Below, piece by piece: positions 23,887 to 36,257 of a stretch of 64,000 bases of DNA. A model generated the notes under the pieces. The model searched no databases. It was not told where the DNA came from and saw only the letters and a program-made list of their open reading frames with translations. The translations under genes were made by a program, and so were the position numbers. This DNA is from Trifolium pratense (lineage: Eukaryota > Streptophyta > Magnoliopsida > Fabales > Fabaceae). The stretch spans positions 28,074,409-28,138,408 of the forward strand of contig NC_060065.1 of NCBI RefSeq assembly GCF_020283565.1, read 5' to 3'. The first letter of the stretch is position 1. The number at the start of each line of letters is the position of its first letter.

Positions 23887-24290
23887 TATATATGGGTGTG
23901 GTTATGGTGCATAAGCTTATTCTTTATGCACCATGCATAAACAATGACAATTACTCAACGCATTCCCCCATTTACTCCACGCACCTTCATATGTTACCTC
24001 ATTACTCACGCGCCCCATTTACTCTGCGCGCCCCCATATGCTACCCCATTACTCGCGCGCCCCCAATTACTTACTCCCCCCATTTGCTTTGTGCACCCCC
24101 AATTGCCCCCATTTGCTTAGCGCACCCCCAATTATTTTTTTTCTCCCTTAGATTTCTTACGAGCCCCCCCCCCCCTAGTTTTTTTCTCCCACAGATTTCT
24201 AGTGCGCCCCCAGTTTTTTTTCCTCCTTCAAATTTCTAGCGCATCCCCCAAATTTCTACCGCGCCCCCCCCCCCCCCCCCCCATTTAATT
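23887..24290. repeat. C-rich degenerate tandem repeats with long poly-C runs
   Basis: Units resembling GCGCGCCCCCAATT or CCCCCATTTACT repeat every 20-35 bp. Poly-C runs occur at about 24164-24174 and 24264-24282. The left border has the inverted pair GGTGCATAA and TTATGCACC. It lies where the copia LTR was cut, so it may belong to a separate inserted element whose borders are unclear. Confidence 0.6.
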
Positions 24291-24895
24291 ACAATTTGTT
24301 TTTTAGGTTTTTATCATTTTTTTGATTTTTTGGTTTAAATTAAACAAATTAAATAAATTAGATAATAAATAAATAAATAAAAAACAAATAACATCACAAG
24401 GGTGCATAAAGTAAGCAGCAGAGGTGCATGTAGCATGAAAGAATACAGGTCCAACCCACAAGAAGGCCCAACGCAGCAACAAAGAAAAAAAAAGGGGGGG
24501 TGATCTGGACTGTTTGATTAATTAGATGATTCATGCTTGATCAGGAGGGTGGAAGCACTAAGGCTGTTTGATCAAGAATCAAAGGCTAAAATGGAATGAC
24601 GCGTGGAAGTAACGATGCACGCACACACAGAGGATTAGCGCCCCTATGCATGATAACTTTTGCCTGTCCAAACTAGTAAATTAGTTAAGGGTCATGTTAA
24701 CTCTTGTTTACCCACGTCGTTCCCAGTTAATTATTGAATTCAAAAAATTTAATGCTATATAGATAAAATACACATTTAACTTCAATAAATACTTTCTAAA
24801 TTTGTTTCATAAGTGCACATGTTAACATTTTCCATTAATTGAATAAGTTAGTTAACATAGAGTACCGATGAAATTAATTAAATGTAATTGATTCA
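24291..24895. other. Intergenic, upstream of MOS1 copy 1
   Basis: GGGTGCATAAAG at about 24400 echoes the left border of the C-rich repeat, so part of this may be the far arm of that element. No gene is seen. Confidence 0.4.
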
Positions 24896-25289
24896 GGGTC
24901 TGTTTGGTAAAAATAAGCTATAAGCTAGCTGATAGCTGATAAGCTAGCTGATAGCTGAAAAGCTAGCTTATAGCTGATAGCTGAAAAGCTAGCTTATTGA
25001 AATTAAAGTGTTTGGTAAAATTAGCTTTTAAAGTGGTTATTAAATATAAAATTACATAATTAATAGTGGGTAGTTTATTTTTTAGAGTGGGTAGTTATTA
25101 AATTAAAGGGTAAAAATGGAATAAAGTGTAAAAAGCTATAAGCTCAAATGCTACTTGAAATAGCATCTGAAAAAAAGCTATAAGCTAGTACAAAAAGCTT
25201 GTTACCAAACACCTCTAATTTTTTGAAACAAGCTTATAAGCTCATATAATAAGCTATAAGCTAGCTTATTTGTGTTACCAAACAGAGCC
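24896..25289. mobile_element. PIF/Harbinger-like MITE (AAGCTAGCT family), promoter-proximal
   Basis: Termini GGGTCTGTTTGGTAA and, complemented, GGCTCTGTTTGGTAA; 3-bp flank TCA on both sides (24893-24895, 25290-25292). Interior rich in AAGCTAGCTGATAGC. Relatives at 39105-39480 and 44138-44509. It ends about 100 bp before the MOS1 copy 1 leader. Confidence 0.8.
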
Positions 25290-25389
25290 TCAGTAGATAG
25301 TAGTATTTCAATTAGGGTCATCATAATTCATAATTACCCACGTCGTTCAAACTTGTTCCAGGTTTTAGGTTAAATTAAAAGCCCTCTCT

Positions 25390-25582
25390 TTCCATTTTTC
25401 TCTTCTCTTACAAAATCTCTACAATCCCAAACCAAAACCGTTACCATAAGTAATCGCAACACACTACTCTCGTAGATCCCTTCTTCTCAAACTCATTCCT
25501 CAAGCTTGTTTATCCCATTTTTCTGCATTCGCTTTGCTTCTCTAGGGTTTCTACGAACCACTTCCCTTTCTCCTCATCAAAG
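25390..25582 (+). other. Non-coding first exon (5' UTR) of MOS1 copy 1
   Basis: This aligns with 55200-55391 upstream of copy 2, sharing TAGGGTTTCTACGAACCACT. The donor here is AAG|GCAAGC, a GC splice site, where copy 2 has AAG|GTATTG. The second exon begins at 26391 after TTTTTACCAG. The start of transcription is not fixed. Confidence 0.6.
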
Positions 25583-25959
25583 GCAAGCTATTTCTCCTGT
25601 CAAAAATCGTCATTCAATTGCAAACGATAATTAATTAATTAATAATTAATTAATTAATTATTATTTATTTTTTTTAATATTCGTTTGGACCATGCTTAAT
25701 ACTCTGACCGTGTTGTCGTATGCTTATGGTTAAGTTTGATGAACTTGCTATTTGCTCATGTGTTTGTTGCTTTGGCGGATATGATCATTAGAATATAAAG
25801 CCTTTGTGAATATTTTATACAGTTAAACCAAGTAAATAAACGGGAAAAATTTATGTTACTTTATTTTAGTCAATAATTTAGTTATTCAGAGTTGTTAATA
25901 ATCGTGGATTGTGGAAAGTTAAATTTTGTTTCAAACTGTCAATTATTATTTTTCGCTAC

Positions 25960-26090
25960 GACGAATTGTTTGGGAGAATCCGAGTTCGATTCTTGGTGGG
26001 AACAATTCTTGGCCACACTTTAGTTAACCCGCGACCGAACTCTGGATTACCTGACCCCCTCCCCTGGACCCGGACGTTTTTTTTTATGAT
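25960..26090 (+). mobile_element. SINE-like fragment in the first intron of MOS1 copy 1
   Basis: It contains GAGTTCGATTCTTGGTGGG, a tRNA-type B box, followed by a GC-rich body ending in CCCCTCCCCTGGACCCGGACG and a T run. No A box of good quality is seen, so it is probably 5'-truncated. It explains the short open frame across it. Confidence 0.45.
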
Positions 26091-26449
26091 AGCAGTCTGT
26101 TTTAGCCTATCCATAGATATATACTACAAACATTGGGAGAAGGGTGCTTATGGAAAGTTTTTAATGAAATTGGTGTTTTGGATGAATGACAACAAACAGT
26201 TATAATTATAATTTGTAAATTTGTAATTATATGAATTTCCTTAATTTTGATAGTGGATTAGGGCTTAGGGTTTTGAGAAGAATTTGCTGCCGTTTAGTGC
26301 CATTGTTATGTTATAATTGAAAATATATACATAAACAATTGCATTATCTCACATTGACATGATTGTGGTTTTATGTTTCTTTTTTACCAGGCTGTTAAAT
26401 TGAATCGAATGATCGTGTTGCTACAACTAGGCTATTATTGAATTCAAAC

Positions 26450-29400
26450 ATGTTGAATGGGGAGCGAAGGTACTTTTGAACTTGTGTGCATTTGAAGCCA
26501 CTAGAAATGGGATAGTGATGAGGGTGTTGGGTATTCAAAAGCTAATTTGTGCTTTTTTATGCATATCATGTTGTGATATGTCCTTCTACAAAACCAACTG
26601 TTTTTATGATCATATGATTGCGATGCTAACCACTTGGTTCTTTAAGTGAGGAAGTTTCAAATTTTGATCCCTCCTTTATGGCTTTATTATATATACATGA
26701 ATATATTTTCATTAATTGGCTGCATAGAAGTTAATGATGATAATATTGCATGCACAGGTGGGCCTCTTCCACCAGAAGAGGTGGTATGACCGTGTTAGGG
26801 AAAATTGCTGTTCCAAAACCTATAAATTTACCCAGTCAGAGGTATTGATTTCTGGCATAACTATTTACCTTCCCAGTTAACTAGTATGGTTGGTTCATGA
26901 TCTAAACATGTTTATTTTCTTTTGTTTTTTAAGGTTAGAAAATCATGGTCTGGACCCAGATCTGGAGATTGTACCTAAGTGAGCAAATATTTTATTAATC
27001 TGGATAGTAACTAGTAAGTCTTTTTCTGCTGCTTTTGTTCCTCTAGACTAGATAATTGATTCTTGTGTTGTCTTATGTTGATTAGGGGTTCCCTCAGCTG
27101 GGGCAGTAAGTCACCATCTTCTGCATTAAATGCATGGGGTTCTTCTCTATCTCCAAATGGCAGTGGCGGGACTAGTTCACCCAGTCAACTTAGTGCCCGC
27201 CCATCATCTGGTGGAAGTGGAACCCGGCCTTCAACTTCTAGTAGTGATAGGGCTTCTGAACTAAATACTAGAGCATTGGGGTCAAACTCTCGGCCTTCAT
27301 CATCATCCGGGGGACCAACATCAATTCAGATTTCTCAGACATCATTGCGTCCTCGCAGTGCTGAAACAAGACCTGGTAGTTCAGAATTATCTCGATTTGC
27401 TGAACACGTGACTGAAAATTCAGTGGCTTGGAATGTTGCTAGAACTACAGAGAAACTGGTAGGCTTCTGTTTTTTTTTTTTTTTTTTGCAGTTGAGGCTT
27501 ATGATACTATAATTAATCACTTCATACAATGCTTTTGTTGTAATTTATGGTATTAATAGATTGTTAGATTGATTTAACCAATGTTTAGATGTTGCACGGA
27601 CAATGACAACAATTGACCTAGGAGTTTATTCTCCTGTAGCCAATAATTTCCCATTCCATACCATCTAACCTTCTATGGTTTGGGAACAATACATAGCTTG
27701 TCATTGAACATAGTTTCTAGGTTAATCGAAGTATTAGAATATCTAAAAATTATGTCAGAATGTTTTTTGTATCTTCAATTTTCTTAAAATACATTGGATA
27801 TTTGGATGGGTGTTGTGATGTTTAATTCATGCCATATGACTTGCACCATTCAGTAGGAAAAGGGCTTTGGTTGTGGTTGTTATATAATTATATTTGTCAA
27901 TCAATTCAATAATTGAGTAGACAATTGTGGTGTTTATCTGTGTTACTGCTCTGCAGCATGTTTCATGACCTCCCTGAGGCATGCATAGGGAGCACTGCGT
28001 CACATTTTGATGGTGTGTCCATTACAGTTACTACTGCAGTGTTGCTGGTGCTACATAGATGAAGATCCCACTTTGCCCTTCTGTTTTCCCTATCTAGAAA
28101 AATCCAATGTCCTCCCACTTCCACCTCTCTTTTCTACTTTCAGCAGCCCAACTGTTTTCTGGTTATTTTCCAATGAGCCGGTGGTTTTTTTGGCAAAGTC
28201 CCATCTTCTTGCCGACATGTTTTTTGTCCCAAGCCTCGCATTTTCCAGCAACTTACTTATCGTCTTTACTCTTTACCCCTCTGCTGATTCAGAGATGTTC
28301 TTTGTTGATTCAGTTCCAATCTTTTCTCCATTGTTCCCAGGTCTGATTCAACACATCTTTGAATTTTCTTACTTTTTTTGGCTGTGATGCGTACTTAGCA
28401 CCTCACAAAATGCTAGTTTTGATCTCATGAGTGTATTCATATTGTTCTTTTTATTTTTTTAAATTAATTGCACCATGTCTTTTAAAATAAAAATCTTCCT
28501 TCCACGGTGCATTTTATTTTAGTTGTTGTGTCTAGATTATGAATTTGATTGATAATATGTCTTCAGGTCTTTCTTTTCTCTTTTTTTTTTTTAAATAAAA
28601 ATTGTGTTTATATGCTTGCGTAATAAAACTGTTAGTTATGTATCTATAATCTTTGGAATATTCGCGGGTAACCTTGCTGTCAGCTTATTTGTATCGCTAT
28701 CAAGGATTGGTAACCGGTCTTTATAATATATTTTGTGGAAACACTCAGTTATCTAATTGAGAAGTAATTTTAGTGGTTGTTTCTAAATTTCATTCCCTGC
28801 ATTTGTTTCAAATTTTCAGGATTCATTTATTTTGTTTCAAATTGTCAGGATTCATTTATTGAAATAACTTCTGTAATCCCTGGGTGATATAATGATGTGA
28901 GTACTATTACCGTGTACCTTTTAAAAAGTGTTTGGCCAACATTTATATCATTCCCAATAGTAATAATAAATAAAAGTGGGCTGCTGAGGTAGTTATGGAA
29001 TTAAAAAATTAAAAATTCACCCCTACCTCATTGGAATATACTTTCCCAAACACTCTTAAGAACAAATTTTTTAACCTTGTAAAAAACATACGAATACACT
29101 GGAATGAATCCTCTCTATTTTTTCCCCTCATGTTCTCTCAAGTCTCCAAATCTCAACCCTTAAATCTCCTTTTTCTTCAATGTAAATCCGCTTCCTCTCT
29201 CCTTTACATTGGAAGGTGGGAGTTTCAGCTGACTCTCATGTGCTCATGTCACATGAGAAGATGAGGATCCATTTCCGGAATACAGATTTTCTACCTATAT
29301 TTTCCTGGATTGTGTTTTGAATTATATGACAAAACCTTATATTAGTGGATTTAGAGTTGCACTAGTTAGAGTAATGCTACAGTAGTATTTGACCTTATTT

Positions 29401-32400
29401 TTTGTAAAAATAACACCATGGAGTCATTAACTCTTTCCAAATTTCTTTGAAGTTCTCGTGTTTTAATTATTTGAAGGTATGTTATCAAAGTTGATTTTTC
29501 ATCTGCGTCTGATATTGTACCACTGTCCTAATGTAGGGGATTACACAATGCAAGAATGATGATTTTTCTTTGAGCTCTGGAGATTTTCCTACTCTTGGTT
29601 CTGAGGACACATCTGTACATAATTTTGAGTTGCAAGGTAGCATATTATGCATAACTATTATCAGTAATAAGGAGATTATAGTTTTATATTTATTACTCCC
29701 TCCAGTCCCTCCTTATTATCGTCATTTTCAGTTTTCAATGATAACTTCTTTCTTCCAATTAACTCACTATTTAGTATTGTGCATCACTCCCAAGTGTTCA
29801 TTTTAACTTGCTAATAAAAAGACGTGTCTCTTGAAGTGAACCATTGTGATGGGGGGGAAGATGAAACGCTAGCTACTATGATTCTTTTCAGGAAATCAAA
29901 AAAACTTTATTTTGGCATTTTCATTGTTTCCATAAAAAATATAGACAATTGTTTACTTGAGAGTCCCTTATCTCCTTTTTAGCAAGTAAAACTAATACAC
30001 ATTTTAGAAAATGTTATCACAAAGTAAACGGGCCCTGTTTCTACGTGTTTTCATTTGCAATTTCTTGTAAGGATGTCTTATCCTCTAGCTTTGTACTATT
30101 ATTTCCTTAATAACCTTTTAAAAACGGGAAAACTTTACAGCTTGTCTTTAGTTTAAATTGAGCTACGTAACTTGCTTGTACATATCAGTGTAGTAGTAGT
30201 GTTATAACTCTGGAATTTGAAATTTACTTTTTCTTTATCAATTCAGGTTTCCACTATATTTTGTCTGAGTTATATCTAAAACTAGTGACTTCAAGATCCT
30301 AGGATGTATTTGTTGATATCTAATGAGGTCTTCAGAAATGTTTAAGATTTAATTTATTACTTATTGTGAAAAGTTTATGTACCATTGGCAGACCATGATT
30401 CGCATATTCGGCCTGGCTCTTCTGCTGGACTTGGGAGAGAGAAAAATGAGACATCTACTGTTGGTTTGTCTTCGTGCTCTTGATGTTATATTAATATGTG
30501 TGTTTGGTTTTGGTTCTGCCTATTTATGCTCTTAGGGTTTTGTGATTTTCATTGATAGTCATGATTTTGTGTTGCTTGTGTTATAGATGATGTTCCTGTT
30601 CATACAACTGTGAAGGGTGAAACTGAAAACTCTTGGAGAATTGATCAGGCTTTCAATGAGGATGGTATTAGCCCTGGAAAAGAGAAATGGAAGGGGAATC
30701 TCCATCATCACTATCCTAATGCTGGTATTCTTCCTCAACACTTTAACACTTGGCGTGGTGCTCCAGTAAATAACCATCAAGGTGATATTTGGTTCAGAGG
30801 TCCACCTAACAGTCCTCCATTTAGAACGCCTGTTGCTCCTAGTGGCTTCCCAATTGAACCATTTCCATTTTATCGTCCACATATTCCTCTTACTGGTCTT
30901 GCCAATTCACCTCAAGTTCCCCTTCCTGGAAGTAGTCCAACAGGGCAGCATAAGAATGGAGAAGTCTACCGGCCCCATATGCCTGATACTTACATTCCTC
31001 CAGGTATGCTATTGAGACGTGGTTTCTATCCTGGCCCCATGGCCTATGGTGGATACTATGGTCCTCCAATGGGCTATTGTAATTCTAATAAACAAGATAT
31101 TCCTTTCATAGGAAGAGCAACTGGACCCTCTGTTTGTAATTGGAACCTAAGACATAATCCACCTGAACCTGGCAATTCACACGGTAGATCTGGTGGACAT
31201 GGTCCTGCAGTAAAACCATTGGCATCAGAGCCGATAGAGTCCAGTCATGCTCATGATACTGCTAGACCATACAGAGTTCTCCTTAAGCAACACAATGAGT
31301 TGGATGGAAAAAAGGAACCAACAAACTGGGAGAACTCATTTACAGCGAATCCATCATATGCCAGTTGGAAGGACCAGCCAAGAATGCCGGTCCAGGAGAG
31401 TGATCACAGAAGGAACGTGGAGATGGATTTAAGGAGGAAAAGTGGTCAAGGCAAAGAAGCTTCTTCTCAAACTTCGGGAAATCAAGGATCTATTTCTGTC
31501 AATAATGCCAAATCTCTTGAAAGAACTGGAAGCTTTAACAAATTTGATAATATTTCAGAAAGGAAAGGGGATGGTGTTGCTTCTAATACACTAGGAATTG
31601 CATCAAGACCGTTTGCCCATAAAGATTCCACTATATTTCAAAAGATTGAGCTTTTAAATGCAAAAGCCAGGGCTAATTCATTTACTAAAAGTAAAGAGGA
31701 GAGGTTGAATAAATTTAATGCTGGTAGCCATGTGGAAAATGAAAAAAGTGCTGGTGTTGTAGTTCTTGAGGCAACCCTAGCCACTGAAGTAAACAATCCA
31801 ACAGTTTGTGGAGTCGGTGTTTTTGGAGGTGAAATTTTTTTTGAGTCATCTTTCAATGGAACACCTACATCCAGGTTGGCCATAACTATTGTATATTAAC
31901 TACCCCATTTGTGGTTCATTTATGTGGTGAAAGTATTGAAATGCTCTTCTACAGGAAAATTTCTCACAGCGTGCAAGGCAGAGGCAATCATCGTAAGGGA
32001 AGGCTCTATACTCAAGATGCTGGTTGGCGGAAGAAATCCGAGGTCATAGATTCTTCAACTTCATCAGGTACACAGTTGGAAACATCTAACATTCTTGTTG
32101 GCGAGCATCAAATATTTATTGATGCCTATGAAAGGTCTGGGTCCTATAACCAAGTAAGGCGCAAAGGACAACCTATGCAAAGCTTATCCCATTCGACCGA
32201 TAGCTGTGAACAGGTAATGTAGGCACCATTTTTGTACGTTACTACTTGTTATTCTTGCATTTAACTCTTGCACAAATTTTAAAATCTTCAGCGTGCTAAA
32301 ACAAAAGAGCCATCCAAGCAACAGACTAAGCAACTGCAGGTAGAAGAGGAGGAGTGGAATAAAAAGCACAGTGCTAAATCTCTAGCAAAGTTAGAGGAGG

Positions 32401-34532
32401 TAAACAAGCCCACAGAAGCAGTTGAAGGGTCAATGCATAAAGCATATGCTGCGAGTTCCCCCCTACAGAATAAGCAAGAAGAACTTCAACCTTCTGAATC
32501 AGCAACAGTATGGGGAAAATCTGGAGCAGCCAATTCTTCTGTAATTCCTAATGGCAATGGTGCGTGTCAGAATGTTATGAATCATAATCAGTCGGTGACC
32601 TTGTACCAGAATGTTAATTGTGCTGATGCCACCGATGCCTTACAGGCTCAAAACAGTGTTGCCTCTAAGCAGAGAAGAACCGGGTATAAACAAAAGCATA
32701 ATCTTTCTCTAAGTAAGACTTTGAATGTTTCAGCAGCCCCGAAAGTTGAGAATGACACAAAAGTTGAGAATGACACAATGACTTGTGTTAATGTATCTTC
32801 TGGCGTTTCTACGAATGATGTAAGTTCAGCCTTTGTCTCAGGCTTACCCATGAATTCAATTTCTATGGTTGTGTCATCAGTAAACCAGAAAAAGAAGAAT
32901 AACAGGAATAAGAAAAACAAACAGAAAGTTGAAGAGATATCCTTGGCTGCATTACCAACTGCAATATCGAAGGAAGCCGGAATTTCTAGAAGCTCTGTTG
33001 AAAATAAACTCAAGGAAGACATCAAATTAGATCAGAGATCACTTCAGTCATCATCCTTGTCTAAAGATCCAAACCAGTATTCAGAGCAAAAATATTCAGA
33101 AAATGAAGAATCATATGGTAGAATGAATAACCGGTTGAAATCACAACATTCTCGTAGGATGCCGAGAAACATGCAGGCTAATAGACAAGCAGAGAAATCC
33201 CACAGGATTGATGCTTTGATGTGGGCACCTGTTAAACCACCGAACAAGATAGAGATCTTGGACGAATCAAGTGAGAAAACTAAAATGGAGGCATTTGTTC
33301 CTGCAGAGAGTAATCAGCAGGTGCATAATTTGAAAAATAAGAGGGCTGAACTGGAGATATATATTCCAAAACCTGTTGCAAAAGAAATGGCTCAACATGG
33401 AAGTTCCCAACAAATGTTGTCCTCATTAAGTCAGGTTCCTACAGATGAATGTGTTGAAAGAGTTGATTCTGGTTCTCAAGCCCCCCAGTTAACTCGGCAT
33501 ACTATTCTAGGTGTTGGAATAGTGGGTTCTGTCAAGGAGTCTAAAAATGGAGATAACAAGCAGACTAGGGCTTGGAAGGGAAAAGCACATGGATCATGGC
33601 GGCAAAGGAATTCAACAGAATCAAATGATGTGCATGAAAGTATTCAGATACCGATGGAGTGTCTAAAAGTGCAGATATCTGAAACAAGAGGGCAATCGAA
33701 GCATGCTAATGACACTATTAAAGCGGATGGCTTAAACGATGCAGAGAATCACGATTCAGCTGTTCCAGTTTCTGATCCTATTATTAAAGATCATAAAGCA
33801 ATGGTCAGGGAAAGACGGGTTCCTTTTCGACGACAGAAGGGCACAGGGGTGAACCACAATGCTGGGGAGCACAATCAACCAGATATCAATGCGGTTTTGA
33901 AGGAAAATCAAAGTGTTGGGGAATGTGTTTCGTCCCACTGGCAACCCAAATTTCAGGCATCACATAATCCGACAGGAAATAGACCCAACAAAAAGGAGTT
34001 TACTCATGTTAGTGTATCGTTTCCAGATGATTTAGACAAAGGGTCTAGCTCTCTTGTGGCGCAACCTCCCAGCCAATCAGTCTCTGAAAAGAGAACGGGT
34101 AGAGAAGCTCCAAAATTCTGGAATCCGGTAGCTGCAAGAGGGAGTAGAAATGCTCCACCAGACGGCCGTCCCCTCACCCCAAATCAGGTTGCTGTTATCT
34201 CGAGTGAGCAGGATCCAACAAGTATGGATCCTAGACATCAGCATCACCCATCACCTGGGGTTCGCAGAAATGGAAACCAAAGTAGTTTTGGAAAGGGACG
34301 TGAATCTCAGCGAGATTGGAAAATACATGCACAAGATTACAGATATCATAACCGGGAAAGACAGTGTCCTCCAAACTTTCATTCTGAATACCGTTCTGTT
34401 GGGCCGCATGGTGACAGAAAATCAGACAACTCTGAACGACCTAAAGATGGTAACTATGGTGCCGGGGGAAGATTTAGGGAGAGGGGTCAAACTTACTCGA
34501 GACGAGGTGGCGGAACCTTCTCTGGGCACTAG
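26450..34532 (+). CDS. MOS1: MODIFIER OF SNC1-like protein, copy 1 (complete)
   Basis: Coding exons: 26450-26469, 26758-26841, 26934-26978, 27086-27458, 29537-29636, 30392-30463, 30587-31874, 31955-32213 and 32292-34532; all join in frame to 1493 aa. The N-terminus (GERRWASSTRRGGMTVLGKI, VPKPINLPSQRLENHGLDP) is the BAT2-type N-terminal region typical of MOS1. Then come Ser-rich repeats (SARPSSGGSGTRPSTSSSD), a Pro/Gly/Tyr-rich middle (residues ~260-400), a lysine cluster (NQKKKNNRNKKNKQK), FWNPVAARGSRNAPPDGRPL and an Arg/Gly-rich end. Mostly disordered. In Arabidopsis MOS1 supports expression of the immune receptor gene SNC1 through chromatin and affects flowering and cell-cycle genes. A 17-18-bp tandem duplication (KVENDT twice) at 32742-32776 is absent from copy 2. 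The symbol is by similarity. Confidence 0.9.
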
Positions 34533-34784
34533 CTAGATTGGTGGTTTCAATTAGAAGCTGTTAATGATTAGTGGTTATACTCCAACGTGGTTTATATGCT
34601 CCACCAGAAGCCGTATTTATTAGTGCTTTGTTCAGCTTGTTCATTTCATCCTTTTAGTTTTGAATCGTACAGTTATTATGTTATGATGATGCCTCCTCTA
34701 TTAGAGGCTGGGGAGAGAAAAAGGTTTTGATGGCTCTCCCGTGGTTTATTAGTTTCTGATTGAAAATAGTAATTTGTTAGTTGA
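34533..34784 (+). other. Probable 3' UTR of MOS1 copy 1
   Basis: This follows the stop codon and runs to a microsatellite. T-rich stretches but no definite poly(A) signal chosen. Confidence 0.4.
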
Positions 34785-34830
<46 letters not shown>

Positions 34831-34831
34831 T
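34785..34831. repeat. (ATT)n microsatellite
   Basis: About 15 ATT units on the left of the SINE; read on the minus strand this is an (AAT)n tail after the SINE 3' end. Confidence 0.95.
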
Positions 34832-35044
34832 TTGAAAACTTGGTATCCGGCTCTTGGACCGACTAATTCAAGGGGACCAATCTCACCGCCCACTTGCGGA
34901 GACTCTATTTAAAGCCAGAGTTTTTTTTTGCTCTGTATGGACATAGCCGACCGAAATTGGCACCAGTGAGAATCGAACCTAAGACCTTGAGAGGAGCATA
35001 CTCCAAGGGCCCAAGCCAACACCACTCGACCAACCTCAAGTGGG

Positions 35045-35046
<2 letters not shown>
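34832..35046 (-). mobile_element. tRNA-derived SINE, about 215 bp, minus strand
   Basis: Read on the minus strand it begins CCCACTTGAGGTTGGTCGAG; the A box is TGGTCGAGTGGT and the B box GGTTCGATTCTC, spaced as in tRNA-derived promoters. The body ends GGATACCAAGTTTTC followed by (AAT)n. It is flanked on both sides by ATT repeats, so it either inserted into a microsatellite or seeded one. It does not fold as a complete tRNA. Confidence 0.75.
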
Positions 35047-35117
<71 letters not shown>

Positions 35118-35128
35118 TTATTATTATC
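35047..35128. repeat. (ATT)n microsatellite
   Basis: Over 20 ATT units immediately right of the SINE. A leucine-run open frame here is an artefact of this repeat. Confidence 0.95.
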
Positions 35129-35474
35129 TATATATATCTATATTATATTATACATAGCGAGATTCTCACATAGCTCCCTCGTGCATTCTCATAGAAATGC
35201 ATTCTCATAGAAATTGCTTAGGTGTTAGAGAGTTTGCTTACGTGATATTCAATTGAATCTTTTCTAATCCTTTATTTTTAAAAAAAATCTTCTAAAATAA
35301 GATGTAAAAAAAATGAATAAAAAAAATCTTCTCAAACAAAGATTAAAAAAATAAATCTTCGTATCCCAAATAAAAAAATTTGTATCTCACTTTATTGGAT
35401 TGATTGTTGGATATATACAAATTAATCTGTAATAAAAAAAACAATTAAATTAATCGTGTATATATATATATATA
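35129..35474. other. Intergenic, nothing recognised
   Basis: A-rich sequence with AAAATCTTCT repeats and a TA run at the right edge. Confidence 0.4.
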
Positions 35475-36055
35475 GGGTTTGTTAATACACACCTACTCAC
35501 TTTTGTGAAGGTGTGTATTAGCATGATACAACCTTATTTTTAATTGGTCACAAAAAAGCTCACCTCTCCAATTGTGGTTTTTTTTTTTGCTTAAAGTAAC
35601 TTCGCTTCAAACCAATCATGCTAGTACGGTGAAGAGAAAGAAGAAAAGCTTGTCCATGGAATGGAAGTGGTTCTTTAACATTTTAATCATCAATTTATTT
35701 TATTTTTTTCAACAAAAACATTTAAATAATTAATCAACTTATTTCATTAAAAACTAGCTTCTCAAGAAGACAATGAAGACTTAAAAAAGGTTGGAGGACA
35801 TTGGATTTCGGTGAGAAGAATCCAATTGCAGATAATTGGATTTTGGCGAGGACGTTGGAAAATCCATCCAGGTGCAGCAACAGCAGTGAGAAGAGGAAGA
35901 ATGAATTTAATTAAGAGAATTTTTAATTGTAGAATTATATGTCAATTACAATCATGTCCTTTGGCCTTCCCTTATTTTAAAATAAAAGCAAGGGCATTTA
36001 ATGTCAAATTAAAAAGGTGTATCATGCTAAAGCACACCTTCACAAAAGCAAGGGC
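35475..36055. mobile_element. MITE/foldback element with 35-bp inverted arms
   Basis: The arm at 35501-35535 (TTTTGTGAAGGTGTGTATTA, then GCATGATACAACC) is mirrored at 36012-36047. TA-rich sequence flanks both sides. No coding is supported between the arms. Confidence 0.65.
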
Positions 36056-36257
36056 ATATATATGTTTTTAATTCCTATAAATATCTTAACTTTCATTTTT
36101 AGTCCCTCTAAAATTTTTCTTCAAATAATAGTCCTAAAAGTTTTCATCTCCAAAATTGGTCCTGCTGTTAACTTCCTCTAACAGAAGCTAATGTGGTATG
36201 ATGAAGTGGCGATCGTTAGTGACTAGATATCACTTGGATGGTATACATATGACAAGG
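36056..36257. other. Intergenic spacer
   Basis: Short AT-rich spacer up to the MULE target duplication at 36249-36257. Nothing recognised. Confidence 0.4.

Noticed and set aside
23892..24239. 115-aa His/Pro/Ser-rich open frame
   Set aside because: Follows the C-rich tandem repeat; composition only, no domain.
31638..31883. Antisense frames inside MOS1 exons
   Set aside because: Shadows of the coding strand; no independent motif or promoter.
34900..35046. tRNA gene on the minus strand
   Set aside because: A and B boxes are present but no cloverleaf or acceptor stem closes; it is a SINE.
34894..35157. Poly-leucine open frame
   Set aside because: Product of the (ATT)n repeat and the SINE.
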